From the NCBI RefSeq assembly GCF_949987535.1, contig NC_080070.1, positions 6,816,016 through 6,880,015 on the forward strand: a DNA stretch of 64,000 nucleotides, written 5' to 3'. This document shows positions 10,260 to 22,544 of this stretch, one piece after another. This DNA comes from Balaenoptera acutorostrata. Taxonomy: Eukaryota > Chordata > Mammalia > Artiodactyla > Balaenopteridae. The first letter of the stretch is position 1. Each line of letters opens with the position of its first letter. A program made the translations under genes and the position numbers. The notes beneath the pieces were generated by a model that was not told the DNA's origin, searched no databases, and saw only the letters and a list, made by a program, of their open reading frames with translations.

Positions 10260-11135
10260 AGTTATGCGAGCAAGGAGGAAGCTACCAGGACCCAGCACTG
10301 TCTCAGACACAGAGGTTCAAAGACTCTCCAGACGCATCCCTGGCTCAAGGAGCTCAATCAAATGACGGGAAAAGAGACTAAATCTATGGCTATGAAAAGT
10401 GTACATGTGCTGCCATAGAAGCGTGTTCAGGAGGCCATGGGAGCAAAGAGGAAGCCTGTCAACCCCGCAAGATGGAGAAACAACCAAGTGGGAAGCAAAC
10501 TTATCAACAAACCCATAAGCCAGCCCTTTACTGTGCCAGGGACTTTAATGGAGGAGATTAGCGGGCACAGTAGAGGCAGAAGCTACACGGGGGAGCTTAA
10601 GCCTACCCGCAGTCTTGAAGGGCAGGTAGAAATTTCCCTGGGAAGGACACTCAGGCAGAGGGGGAGTGGCAAATGCCACAGGCAGTCAGAGTGATGAGAG
10701 CAGCTTGGGCATGTGGAGGAAATGGGGTCAGGTTGCCAGACCAGTGAGAGGCTACTGCAATAGTCCAAGCTAGAAACAAGGACATGAACGAAAACAGTGA
10801 CAGTGAAAGTGGATGTGGAAAAAGGAACAGATTTATGATAGATTTAGGAGCTAGAAACAGCACAAGAATAAAAAAGACTCATTCAGGGTTGCTCTTACAA
10901 GTGTTCCAAGTTGTCACATCAAAGGGAGTGCTACTCACAACATAGACATTTCTTATTTCGAAAAAAAAAATTTATAAGTTGTTTTATTTCCAAGATAGGA
11001 CATGTGTGCTTACTACAATTTTGGCAGATGGCAGTAAAAGTGTCTTGTAACTAAATTTGTATATTTTGACAGTTTTCAGATGGAATTAAAAGTCTTATTC
11101 AAACAGACTCCTTGTTTGTTAAAATATTTATTATT
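10260..11135. other. Unassigned noncoding DNA
   Basis: No gene or definite repeat recognised. The last 200 bases are AT-rich and end at the target site of the full-length L1. Confidence 0.5.
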
Positions 11136-12055
11136 AAGAAATAATATGCAACCCTGAACCAAGATTGTGAAGTAGAAGGACGTGCTTTTGCTCCCTCTTG
11201 CGAGAACACCGAATCACAACTAGCTGCTGGACAATCATCGACAGGAGGACACTGGAACTCACCAAAAAAGATACCCCACATCCAAAGACAAAGGAGAAGC
11301 CACAATGAGACGGTAGGAGGGGCACAATCACAGTAAAATCAAATCCCATAACTGCTGGGTGGGTGACTCACAGACTGGAGAACACTTATACAACAGAAGT
11401 CCACCCACTGGAGTGAAGGTTCTGAGCCCCACGTCAGGCTTCCCAACCTAGGGGTCCAGCAACGGGAGGATGAATTCCTAGAGAATCAGACCTTGAAGGC
11501 TAGTGGGATTTGATTGCAGGACTTCAACAGGACTGGGGGAAACAGAGACTCCACTCTTGGAGGGCACACACAAAGTAGTGTGCCCATCAGGACCCAGGGG
11601 AAGGAGCAGTGACCCCAGGGGAGACTGAACCAGACCTACCTGCTAGTGTTGGAGGGTCTCCTGCAGAGGTGGGGGGTGGCTGTGGCTCACCATGGGGACA
11701 AGGACACTGGCAGCAGAAGTTCTGGGAAGTAGTCCTTGGCGTGAGCCCTCCCACAGTCTGCCATTAGCCCCACCAAAGAGCCTAGGTAGGCTCCAGTGTT
11801 GGGTTGCCTGGGGCCAAACAACCAACAGGGAGGGAACCCAACCCCACCCATCAGCAGTCAAGCGGATTAAAGTTTTACTGAGCTCTGCCCACCAGATCAA
11901 CAGTCAGCTCTACGCACCACAGGTCCCTCCCATCAGGAAACTTGCACAAGCTTCTTAGATAGCCTCATCCACCAGAGGGCAGACAGCAGAAGCAAGAAGA
12001 ACTACAATCCTGCAGCCTGTGGAACAAAACCCACATTCACAGAAAGATAGACAAG

Positions 12056-12960
12056 ATGAAAAGGCTGAGGGCTATGTACCAGATGAAGGAACAAGATAAA
12101 ACCCCAGAAAAACAACTAAATGAAGTGGAGATAGGCAACCTTCCAAAAAAAGAATTCAGAATAATGATAGTGAAAATGATCCAGGACCTCGGAAAAAGAA
12201 TGGTGGCAAAGATCGAGAAGATGCAAGAAATGTTTCACAAAGACCTAGAAGAATTAAAGAACAAACAAACAGGGATGAACAGTACAATAAATGAAATGAA
12301 ACCTACACTAGAAGGAATCAATAGCAGAATAACTGAGGCAGAAGAACGGATAAGTGACCTGGAAGACAGAATGGTGGAATTCACTGCTGCAGAACAGAAT
12401 AAAGAAAAAAGAATGAAAAGAAATGAAGACAGCCTAAGAGACCTCTGGGACAACATTAAACACAACAACATTCACATTATAGGGGTCCCAGAAGGAGAAG
12501 AGAGAGACAAAGGACCCGAGAAAATATTTGAAGAGATTATAGTCGAAAATTTCCCTAACATGGGAAAGGAAATAGCCACCCAAGTCCAGGAAGCACAGCG
12601 AGTCCCATACAGGATACACCCAAGGAGAAACATGCCGAGACACATAGTAATCAAATTGGCAAAAATTAAAGACAAAGAAAAATTATTGAAAGCAGCAAGG
12701 GAAAAACGACAAACAACATACAAGGGAACTCCCATAAGGTTAACAGCTGATTGCTCAGCAGAAACTCTACAAGCCAGAACGGATTGGCATGATACACTTA
12801 AAGGGATGAAAGGAAGAACCTACAACCAAGATTACTCTACCCGGCAAGGATCTCATTCAGATTCGATGGAGGAATCAAAAGCTTTACAGACAAGCAAAAG
12901 CTAAAAGAATTCAGCACCACCAAACCAGCTCTATGACAAATGCTAAAGGAACTTCTCTAA
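12056..12960 (+). pseudogene. L1 ORF1 (RNA-binding chaperone), frameshifted near its end
   Basis: ORF1p forms a coiled-coil trimer that coats L1 RNA. The frame is open from the ATG at 12056 to a stop at 12902-12904 (282 residues). A coiled-coil stretch covers roughly residues 60-125 and the RRM-like region starts near residue 140 (IIGVPEGEE). The conserved C-terminal domain is lost: the frame leaves the family's sequence near 12810, where a run GGGAAGAACC typical of the family reads GGAAGAACC, consistent with a one-base deletion. The old frame then continues to about 12960 and holds a further TGA near 12932. Confidence 0.88.
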
Positions 12961-13018
12961 GTGGGAAACACAAGAGAAGAAAAGGACCTACAAAAACAAA
13001 CCCAAAACAATTAAGAAA

Positions 13019-14062
13019 ATGGTCATAGGAACATACATATCGATAATTACCTTAAACATGAATGGATTAAATGCTCCAACCAAAAGACACAGGCTTGCCA
13101 AATGGATACAAAAACAAGACCCATATATATGCTGTCTACAAGAGACCCACTTCAGACCTAGGGACACATACAGACTGAAAGTGAGGGGATGGAAAAAGAT
13201 ATTCCATGCAAATGGAAATCAAAAGAAAGCTGGAGTAGCAACACTCATATCAGATAAAATAGACTTTAAAATAAAGAATGTTACAAGAGACAAGGAAGGA
13301 CACTACATAATGATCAAGGGATCAATCCAAGAAGAAGATATAACAATTATAAATATATATGCACCCAACATAGGAGCACCTCAATACATAGGGCAACTAC
13401 TAACAGCTATAAAAGAGGAAATCGACAGTAACACAATAATAGTGGGGGACTTTAACACCATACTTACACCAATGGACAGATCATCCAAAATGAAAATAAA
13501 TAAGGAAAGAGAAGCTTTAAATGACACAATAGACCAGATAGATTTAATTGATATTTATAAGACATTCCATCCAAAAACAGCAGATTACACTTTCTTCTCA
13601 AGTGCGCACGGAACATTCTCCAGGATAGATCACATCTTGGGTCACAAATCAAGCCTCAGTAAATTTAAGAAAATTGAAATCATATCAAGCATCTTTTCTG
13701 ACCACAACACTATGAGATTAGAAATGAATTACACGGGAAAAAACGTAAAAAACCCAAACACATGGAGGCTAAACAATACGTTAGTAAATAACCAAGAGGT
13801 CACTGAAGAAATCAAAGAGGAAATCAAGAAATACCTAGAGACAAATGACAATGAAAACACGATGATCCAAAACCTATGGGATGCAGCAAAAGCAGTTCTA
13901 AGAGGAAAGTTTATAGCTATACAAGCCTACCTCAAGAAACAAGAAAAATCTCAAATAAACAATCTAACCTTACACCTAAAGAAACTAGAGAAAGAAGAAC
14001 AAACAAAACCCAAAGTTAGCAGAAGGAAAGAAATCATAAATATCAGAGCAGAAATAAATTAA
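13019..14062 (+). pseudogene. L1 ORF2, endonuclease part
   Basis: The apurinic/apyrimidinic-type endonuclease nicks the target DNA to prime reverse transcription. The start [10 protein letters not shown] is followed by the catalytic-site motifs NMNGLN (about residue 18), QETH (about 41), GDFN (about 144) and SDHN (about 227). The frame stops at 14060-14062, and the reverse transcriptase resumes in another frame downstream, so ORF2 is broken by at least one nonsense codon and one frameshift here. Confidence 0.92.
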
Positions 14063-14366
14063 ATAGCAACAAAGAAAACAATAGCAAAGATCAATAAAAC
14101 TAAAAGCCGGTTCTTTGAGAAGATAAACAAAATTGATAAACCATAGCCAGACTCATCAAGAAAAAGAGGGAAAGGACTCAAATCAATAAAATTAGAAATG
14201 AAAAAGGAGAAGTTACAATAGACACCGCAGAAATACAAAGCATCCTAAGAGACTACTACAAGCAACTCTATGCCAATAAAATGGACAACCTGGAAGAAAT
14301 GGACAAATTCTTAGAAAGGTATAACTTTCCAAGACTGAACGAGGAAGAAACAGAAAATATGAAAAT

Positions 14367-17168
14367 ATGAACAGACCAATCACAAGTAATGAAATTGAAA
14401 CTGTGATTAAAAATCTTCCAACAAACAAAAGTCCAGGACCAGATGGCTTCACAGGTGAATTCTATCAAACATTTAGAGAAGAGCTAACACCCATCCTTCT
14501 CAAACTCTTCCAAAAAATTGCAGAGGAAGGAACACTCCCAAACTCATTCTATGAGGCCACCATCACCCTGATACCAAAATCAGACAAAGATACTACAAAA
14601 AAAGAAAATTACAGACCAATATCACTGATGAATATGGATGCAAAAATCCTCAACAAAATACTAGCAAACAGAATCCAACAACACATTAAAAGGATCATAC
14701 ACCATGATCAAGTGGGATTTATCCCAGGGATGCAAGGATTCTTCAATATACACAAATGAATCAATGTGATACACCATATTAACAAAATGAAGAATAAAAA
14801 CCATATGATTGGGCTTCCCTGGTGGCGCAGCAGTTGAGAATCTGCCTGCCAATGCAGGGGACATGGGTTTGAGCCCTGGTCTGGGAAGATCCCACATGCC
14901 GCGGGGCAACTAAGCCCTGAACCACAACTGCTGAGCTTGCACGTCTGGAGCCTGTGCTCGGCAATGGAGAGGCCGCGACAGTGAGAGGCCCGCGCGCCGC
15001 GATGAAGAGTGGCCCCCACTCGCTGCAACTGGAGAAAGCCCTCGCACAGAAACGAACACCCAACACAACCAAAAATAAATAAATAAATAAATAAATTTAT
15101 TTAAAAAAAAACCATATGATCATCTCAATAGATGCAGAAGAAGCTTTTGACAAAATTCAACACCCATTTATGATAAAAAACTCTCCAGAAAGTGGGCATA
15201 GAGGGAACTTACCTCAACATAATAAAGGCCATATATGACAAACCCACAGCAAACATTGTTCTCAATGGTGAGAAACTGAAACCATTTCCTCTAAGATCAG
15301 GAACAAGACAAGGATGTCCATTCTCACCACTATTACTCAACATAGTTTTGGAAGTCCTAGCCACAGCAATCAGAGAAGAAAAAGAAATAAAAGGAATATA
15401 AATTGGAAAAGAAGAAGTAAAACTGTCACTGTTTGCAGATGACATGATACTATACATAGAGAATCCTAAAGATGCCACCAGAAAACTATTAGAGCTAATC
15501 AATGAATTTGGTAAAGTTGCAGGATACAAAATTAATGCACAGAAATCTCTTGCATTCCTATACACTAATGATGAAAAATCTGAAAGAGAAATTAAGGAAA
15601 CACTCCCATTTACCATTGCAACAAAAAGAATAAAATACCTAGGAATAAACCTACCTAGGGAGACAAAAGACCTGTATGCAGAAAACTATAAGACACTGAT
15701 GAAAGAAATTAAAGATGATACCAACAGATGGAGAGATATACCATGTTCTTGGATTGGAAGAATCAATATTGTGAAAATGACTATACTACCCAAAGCAATC
15801 TACAGATTCAATGCAATCCCTATCAAATTACCAATGGCATTTTTTACAGAACTAGAACAAAAAATCTTAAAATTTGTATGGAGACACAAAAGACCCTGAA
15901 TAGCCAAAGCAGTCTTGTGGGGAGAAAACGGAGCTGGAGGAATCAGACTCCCTGACTTCAGACTATACTACAAAGCTACACTAATCAAGACAATATGGTA
16001 CTGGCATAAAAACAGAAACATAGATCAATGGAACAAGATAGAAAGCCCAGAGATAAACCCACGCACCTATGGTCAACTAATCTATGACAAAGGAGGCAAG
16101 AATGTACAATGGAGAAAAGGCAGTCTCTTCAATAAGTGGTGCTGGGAAAACTGGACAGCTACATATAAAAGAATGAAATTAGAACACTCCCTAACACCAT
16201 ACACAAAAATAAACTCGAAATGGATTAGAGACCTAAATGTAAGACCGGACACTATAAAACTCTTAGAGGAAAACATAGGCAGAACACTCTTTGACATAAA
16301 TCACAGCAAGATCTTTTTTGATCCACCTCCTAGAGTAATGGAAATAAAAACAAAAATAACCAAAAAAATAAACGTGCTGGACCTAATGAAACTTCAAAGC
16401 TTTTGCACAGCAAAGGAAACCATAAATAAGACGAAAAGACAGCCCTCAGAATGGGAGAAAATATTTGCAAACAAATCAACGGACAAAGGATTAATCTCCA
16501 AAATATATAAACAGCTCATACAGCTCAATATTAAAAAAACAAACAACCCAATCCAAAAATGGGCAGAAGACCTAAATAGACATTTCTCCAAAGAAGACAT
16601 ACAGATGGCCAAGAGGCACATGAAAAGCCACTCAGCATCACTAATTATTAGAGAAATGCAAATCAAAACTGCAATGAGGTACCACCTCACACCAGTTAGA
16701 ATGGGCATCATCAGAAAATCTACAAACAACAAATGTTGGAGAGGGTGTGGAGAAAAGGAAACCCTCTTGCACTGTCGGTGGGAATGTAAGTTGATACAGC
16801 CACTATGGAGAACAGTATGGAGGTTCCTTAAAAAACTAAAAATAAAATTACCATATGATCCAGCAATCCCACTACTGGGCACATACCCAGAGAAAACCAT
16901 AATTCAAAAAGACACATGCACCCCAGTGTTCATTGAAGCACTATTTTCAATAGCCAGGTCATGGAAGCAACCTAAATGCCCATCGACAGACGAATGGATA
17001 AAGAAGATGTGGTACATATATACAATGGAATATTACTCAGCCATAAAAAGGAACGAAATTGGGTCATTTGTTGAGATGTGGATGGATCTAGAGACTGTCA
17101 TACAGAGTGAAGTAAGTCAGAAAGAGAAAAACAAATATCGTATATTAACGCATATATGTGGAACCTAG
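14367..17168 (+). pseudogene. L1 ORF2, reverse transcriptase and C-terminal part, interrupted
   Basis: Reverse transcriptase motifs appear in order: PGPDGF near 14430, PISLMN near 14620, then (beyond a SINE insertion) [10 protein letters not shown] near 15310 and the active-site FADD at about 15433-15444. The Cys-rich region is near 16735-16790. In-frame stops lie at 14757-14759, 15399-15401 and 15897-15899; the last long open stretch, 15915-17168, ends at the natural stop. The SINE at 14810-15106 splits the polymerase. Confidence 0.92.
14810..15106 (+). mobile_element. CHR-type SINE nested in the L1 reverse transcriptase
   Basis: Full-length SINE from GGGCTTCCCTGGTGG to an (AAAT)n tail. The target duplication AAAAACCATATGAT is at 14796-14809 and 15107-15120, proving insertion after the L1. 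Confidence 0.97.
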
Positions 17169-17399
17169 AAAAGTGGTACAGATGAACCGGTTTGCAGGGC
17201 AGAAATTGAGACACAGATGTAGAGAACAAACGTATGGACACTAGGGGGGAAAGCGGTGGGGGGTGGTGGTGGGGGTGGGATGAATTGGGCGACTGGAATT
17301 GACATGTATACACTGATGTGTATGAAATTGATGACTAATAAGAACCTGCTGTATTAAAAAAAGAAAGAAAGAAAGAAAAGAAATAATATGCCTATTTAT

Positions 17400-17700
17400 A
17401 CATTTATTTATTTATTTATTTTTGGCTGCCTTGGGTCATTGTTGCTGCACGCGGGCTTTCTCTAGTTGCAGAGAGCAGGGGCTACTCTTCATTGTGGTGC
17501 GCGGGCTTGTTGCGGAGCATGGCCTCTAGGCGGGCGGGCTTCAGTAGTTGTGGCTCGCGGGCTCAAGAGCGCAGGCTCAGTAGTTGTGGTGCACGGGCTT
17601 AGCTGCTCCACGGCATGTGGGATCTTCCTGGACCAGGGCTTGAACCCGTGTCCCCTGCATTGGCAGGCAGATTCTTAACCACTGCGCCACCAGGGAAACC
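17400..17700 (-). mobile_element. CHR-type SINE at the 3' flank of the full-length L1
   Basis: Antisense SINE, from an (ATTT)n tail complement to CCACCAGGGAAACCC. Target copies AATATGCCTATTTATA (17384-17399) and AATATGCCTCTTTATA (17702-17717) overlap the L1's own 3' duplication, so it arrived after the L1. Confidence 0.95.
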
Positions 17701-17989
17701 CAATATGCCTCTTTATAAACATTTAACTTGAAGAAGAGATATCATTTTCTCATTCACATAAAGGTTAGTGGTCACCCCAGGTTGACCGGCTGTGGGATGT
17801 CAGAGGTCACAGCACTTTCTAGTGGCCTTTGTGCAGCTGGGGCTGTGAGAGACCGGGGTTTTCCGGGAAGACAAGCGCCTCAGCTTGGGGACACTGAGTC
17901 TGAGGCACTAGAGGCAGGGCAGGCAGAGAAAGCCAAAAGGTCATGACTGATTCCTGTTTCCCATGTTATTCACGCCAACCCTCCCACTG

Positions 17990-18118
17990 AAAACAACTAA
18001 AACAAAACAGGATAAAGATGGGTATGTATGTATAACTGAGTCACTTTGCTGTACAGCAGAAATTAACACAACATTGTAAATCAACTCTACCTGAATAAAA
18101 TAAATTAAAACAACAACA
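17990..18118 (+). mobile_element. L1 3' end fragment
   Basis: Diagnostic tail: 'tataactgagtcactttgct', 'gtacagcagaaattaacac', 'attgtaaatcaactctacc', then an A-rich end. Confidence 0.85.
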
Positions 18119-18499
18119 ATAGCAACGGCTGCAGCAGACAAAGGCGACCAGGCCGGGAAGACTGTTCAAGGCTCTGATAACAGGGCAGCGAGGCCAGAAC
18201 TAAGACTGAACCCACAGCTGAAACACCAGGAAGGATGTTCCGGGCTGGGGCGAGCTTCTGGAAAAGTACTGGAGCCCATCAGAGTCAGGGTTGACCCCCC
18301 CCCCGCCACCCCACCCTGGGGAGAAGGGAGGTGGGGCGCTATCTCCCATGGTGGTTACATTTCAAAGGGATGGACCGCTCCCACATCCTTGAGAAAGATA
18401 GATCTGGGTTGTAAAACTGGCAGGAGGCTTTTAAAAAGAGTTACATCTCAAAGGGGCAGAGAAAGAGTTTGCAATTACAAGTTTTCTAAAGTAAATGCT

Positions 18500-18960
18500 C
18501 CAAGGAAAGGGAGGTCAAGAGTCAGGAAGAGGGCAGTCTGGGGCTGTCAGGCGGAGGAGAACATGAAAGTGCTGGGAGAAACGTGGCGCCGATTCATCAA
18601 CACCACGCCTGCGCCTGCGCCGCTGAGGGCGCCGAGGGGAGACACACAAACCTACCGGCGGAAGTGACTTTACTCTAGGATCACCATCCTCAACGGGCTC
18701 TGACGGGGCATCTCCCTCTGTGTCGTAGTGCATTCACCTCCCCCGCCTCCCAGCCCCATAACTCTCCTACCTGCCCCTCTCCCATCTTTGAAAAAGAATA
18801 TGCTCCCACCCCGCTTCCCCCTCCAGCTGCCATCTAATTTCTCTCCCCTTTCCGGCACACGGTGCTGATGTAGGTGTCTCGACGCAGCGTCGCCTTGGGA
18901 AGAGGCGTCTCTCGGGGCTGTCGTCCCCTCGCTGGGAGGGAGGCCGGATGGTGAATGCCA
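18500..18960. promoter_or_regulatory. Small CpG-rich patch with an NRF1-like site
   Basis: Contains CCTGCGCCTGCGCCGCTG near 18607-18624, close to the NRF1 dyad (YGCGCAYGCGCR), in a local CpG cluster. No exon is recognised nearby, so promoter function is only a possibility. Confidence 0.3.
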
Positions 18961-19162
18961 AGGGCTGCTGCTACATCCGCAGGTGCTATCACCACATCTG
19001 GCAGGACTTTTCTACCACCTTGGTATTCTCAGAAGGACATCTGTCCCTGCCATCCAGGCTGCTGGCTGGCGGGGAGGCCAGAGCAGGATTTTTAATGAGC
19101 AAGAGGAAGGCGACATGGGTGCACCAGTAACAAGTGGGGCCGAAACACAAGTGAGAAGCCAG

Positions 19163-19456
19163 GGACTTCCCTGGTGGCGCAGTGGTTAAGAATCCGCCTG
19201 CCCATGCAGGGGACACGGGTTCGAGCCCTGGTTCGGGAAGATCCCACATGCCGCGGAGCAACTGAGCCCGTGCGCCACAACTACTGAGCCCACGTGCCAC
19301 AACTACTGAAGCCCGCCTAGAGCCCGTGCTCCACAAGAGAAGCCACCACAATGAGAAGCCCGCGCACCGCAATGATTGCTCACCGCCCCTGCGCAGCAAC
19401 AAAGACTCAAGGCAGCCAAAAATTAATTAATTAATTAAAAAAAAAAAAAGAAACAG
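19163..19456 (+). mobile_element. CHR-type SINE
   Basis: Complete element from GGGACTTCCCTGGTGG to an (AATT)n/A-rich tail. Target copies GTGAGAAGCCAG (19151-19162) and GTGAAAAGCCAG (19457-19468) differ by one base. Confidence 0.95.
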
Positions 19457-19602
19457 GTGAAAAGCCAGGAGCCAGAAGGGACCTCAGAGGCCGATTGCTT
19501 CTTGCATCTTAAACCCAGGTGCTCCTGCTTCATTGGCTGAGGGCCAGTGCCCGGCTCAGACAGACCACAGCCCAGCCATGGCCCACCTTCCAGAGCATTT
19601 TA

Positions 19603-20019
19603 TTTATTTTTTTAATATTTATTTATTTGGCTGCGTCGGGTCTTAGTTGTGTTACGCGGGATCTTCTTTGCGGCACGTGGGATCTTTCATTGCAGCACAT
19701 GGGCTTCTCTCTAGTTGCAGCGTGCAGGCTGGAGAGCGAATGGGGCTCAGTAGTTGCAGCACACGGGATCTTCTCTGTGGCACAGGGGATCTTTCATTGC
19801 AACACGTGGTCTTCTCTCTAGTTGCAGCATGCAGGCTCTAGAGCATGTGCACTCAATAGTTGCAGAGGGCGGGCTCTCTACTTGTGGCACACGGGCTCTA
19901 GAGCACACAGGCTTAGTTGCTCCGTGGCATGTGGGATCTTAGTTCCCTGACCAGGGATCAAACCCGTGTCCCCTGCATTGGAAGGTGGATTCTTAACAAC
20001 TGGACTGCCAGGGAAGTCC
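19603..20019 (-). mobile_element. CHR-type SINE with an internal tandem duplication
   Basis: Antisense SINE flanked by perfect TCCAGAGCATTTTA copies at 19589-19602 and 20020-20033. At 417 bp it is about 110-120 bp longer than its relatives here because a segment of about 107 bp occurs twice, beginning near 19658 and 19764. Both copies share 'gggatctttcattgca' and 'cttctctctagttgcagc'. Confidence 0.95.
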
Positions 20020-20214
20020 TCCAGAGCATTTTAGATAAGTATGGATAGATAATGAAGAACAATTCAACACTCCTAAGAACTTTTGAGATAAACAAAAACA
20101 TCCCCAAGAGCCTAGCTTTCAGCCAGTGGCCTTGGGGTCCCCACAAGCCTCTCTCTTTGGTGGCCAGGACTGAGTCAGCACCTTCTGAGAAGCAGAGAAT
20201 GAGGTTAACCACAT

Positions 20215-20470
20215 TATATACTTGAGAGTCGTTAAGAGATTAGATCATAAATGTTATCACTACACACACACAAAAAGGTGAGGGGCAGAGGTGTTAACTA
20301 ACCTCATTGTAGTAAACATTTTGCAGTATATACGGTTATGAAATCATCTCATCATACACCTTAAACTTACATATATAATATGTCAAGAATATCTCAATAA
20401 AGCTAGAAAAAATTAAAAATTAAAAAGTCACCCCTCTATTTAAAAAAAAATAAAAAATAAAGTTCACCGC
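20215..20470 (+). mobile_element. L1 3' end fragment
   Basis: Ends with the L1 3' UTR pattern 'acaccttaaacttacata', then 'tatctcaataaagct' and an A-rich tail. Confidence 0.6.
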
Positions 20471-20474
20471 AAAG

Positions 20475-21159
20475 GTGTGACACCCAGGTCCCCTGACTTC
20501 TGGTCACAATGTTTTCTGTCTTTCATTACATGCGTTCCAGAAGCCTAATGAATTATAAGAGAAGCCAGGCATCAGGCATCCAACCTTCCTGCAGCTTCTC
20601 CAGGGCCCCACAGAGCACCTGGAATTAGTTGTTCATCAGAAGATGTTGGAGACTCTCCTAAAAATAACCCACCAAGTAATCACAATCTGCATCAGTGAAA
20701 ACAGGAAGCAGGTTTTAGTATCTTGCTTTTAGAAAGGGGGAGCTTGCCTGGGGAGGTACAGAAAAACCTGCGGGGTCCCAGCTGGCAACAGTGGAGCAGG
20801 TGTCTGGCCACTTCCTGCAGCTCTGGGCTTCCTCCAGAAGTGACCCCTTGGTCGCCAGCTGACGGCATCACCCCTCCTTGCATTTGGAGGACCTGTGGAT
20901 CCAGAGCACTCCTCAGGCTCAGCGCCTCTCTGCCCTCTCCCACCAAGGGGATCCTGGCTTTGGCCCCGAGCATCTTCCCCGCAACCTCCAATCCCGCCCT
21001 GCCTGGAGCAGCCTTCCAGGCACACTTGGTCTGCCTTTGCCCTTCTCTCCTCCAACTGCCCAGGGCCCAGAAACCCGCTGGGCTGGGCCTGTTGCAAGAG
21101 GCTGGCTTGGGTGGACCCTCCTTTGGGTTGGTTCAGGCGTTTCCCCTTGGAGCCCAGCA
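20475..21159. other. Unassigned noncoding DNA before the minisatellite
   Basis: Moderately GC-rich. Open frames here continue into the minisatellite and have no recognisable domain. Confidence 0.5.
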
Positions 21160-21693
21160 CTAGGCTCTCTCCACACCCACCTCCTGCATCCTCTCTCCAT
21201 CTCCACACCCACCTGCATCTTCTCTCCATCTCCACACCCACCTGCATCCTCTCTCCATCTCCACACCCACCCTCCTGCATCCTCTCTCCATCTCCACACC
21301 CACCCTCCTGCATCCTCTCTCCATCTCCACACCCACCCTCCTGCATCCTCTCTCCATCTCCACACCCACCCTCCTGCATCCTCTCTCCATCTCCACACCC
21401 ACCCTCCTGCATCCTCTCTCCATCTCCACACCCACCCTCCTGCATCCTCTCTCCATCTCCACACCCACCCTCCTGCATCCTCTCTCCATCTCCACACCCA
21501 CCCTCCTGCATCCTCTCTCCATCTCCACACCCACCCTCCTGCATCCTCTCTCCATCTCCACACCCACCCTCCTGCATCCTCTCTCCATCTCCACACCCAC
21601 CCTCCTGCATCCTCTCTCCATCTCCACACCCACCCTCCTGCATCCTCTCTCCATCTCCACACCCACCCTCCTGCATCCTCTCTCCATCTCCAG
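21160..21693. repeat. 33-bp minisatellite, about 16 units
   Basis: The unit is a 33-bp sequence of the form CATCTCCACACCCACC + CTCCTGCATCCTCTCTC. About 13-14 full units are nearly identical. The first two or three (21170-21260) are shortened variants lacking CCTC or similar. Because 33 is a multiple of three and the unit has no stop codon in several frames, long repetitive open frames arise on both strands; I do not regard them as genes. High unit identity suggests recent expansion and a likely variable copy number. Confidence 0.97.
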
Positions 21694-22544
21694 GCCTACA
21701 TTCTTTGCATCCTCTCTCGGTCTCCTCCACACCAGCCCTGTACGTGGTTTTACTTTTGTGCAATGAACTTACAGCACTTCCCTCAAACATCTTGTACATT
21801 GCCTTCAACCAAGATATACCTGTTACAGCTGAGGCCTGAGACCCAAACAGATTGGGGTCTTTCCAGCCCAATTGGACCTCCTCAGCTCCCCTGTTTCTGG
21901 ATGGCACAGTGCCCACCGCAGCTCACGGGCTTCCTCAGATCTCATCTGGCCCCAGGACGATTCCAGCCAGAAAGGAGGGATCTGGGCCTCACCAGGTGGG
22001 ACTGCAGTATATGGAAGGGGAAGATGAGGTGCGGGGGGCACTTCAGACTCAGCACCCCACCCAATTCCGGGGGACTAACAGCTGGAAGGTGGCACCAGTA
22101 GAAGGGTTTCAGGCACTAAGTCCAACCCAAGGAACATTTGCCTCCATTATATTCACTGTGGAAGTGAAGAAACGTCTGGAGCCCCAACTTCCATTTCTAT
22201 AACCCCTCAAATTAGAGAAACAGAAATTGCTCATTTTATTCTTCCAGCCTCGAGTGAAAGTTCTGGAGGGTTTATTGGGGCCTTTTAGAAGTCCTGGAAA
22301 TCTCAAGCCACTGACAATTCCATTTCCATACCCCTACCCAGGTTCAGAACCCTAGGGCCAGCCATGCCCCTCCAGGCCCTAGGGTCCCACTGATATTCCC
22401 CATCATGCACCTCCTCCACCTGCTGGGTGGGAAGCAGGTGGCCAGGAGGGGGTGGTGCCTATGCTCAGCTGGGACAAGGATTGAGGGGTGCAGCCTGGAA
22501 ACGGACATCGAAGGAAGTGCTTTGGAAAGAGGGGGACGCAGCAT

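Larger units (their letters stand above)
11150..17377 (+). mobile_element. Full-length L1 retrotransposon, no longer coding-competent
   Basis: The element is bounded by a perfect 14-bp target duplication, AAGAAATAATATGC, at 11136-11149 and 17378-17391. It has a 5' UTR (about 0.9 kb), ORF1, ORF2, a G-rich 3' UTR and an A-rich tail. Without the nested SINE it is about 5.9 kb, the length of an intact L1. Both reading frames carry disabling changes, so it cannot now move by itself. It is on the strand opposite to GIMAP8 and the zinc-finger genes. Confidence 0.97.

Noticed and set aside
13019..17168. Active L1 capable of moving
   Set aside because: ORF1 is frameshifted and ORF2 has several stops, a frameshift and a SINE insertion.
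21160..21693. CRISPR array
   Set aside because: The repeats are contiguous with no unique spacers, and the genome is mammalian.
20729..22101. Open frames of about 190-407 codons on both strands
   Set aside because: They are read through the 33-bp minisatellite; protein text is only the repeat and there is no splice or domain support.
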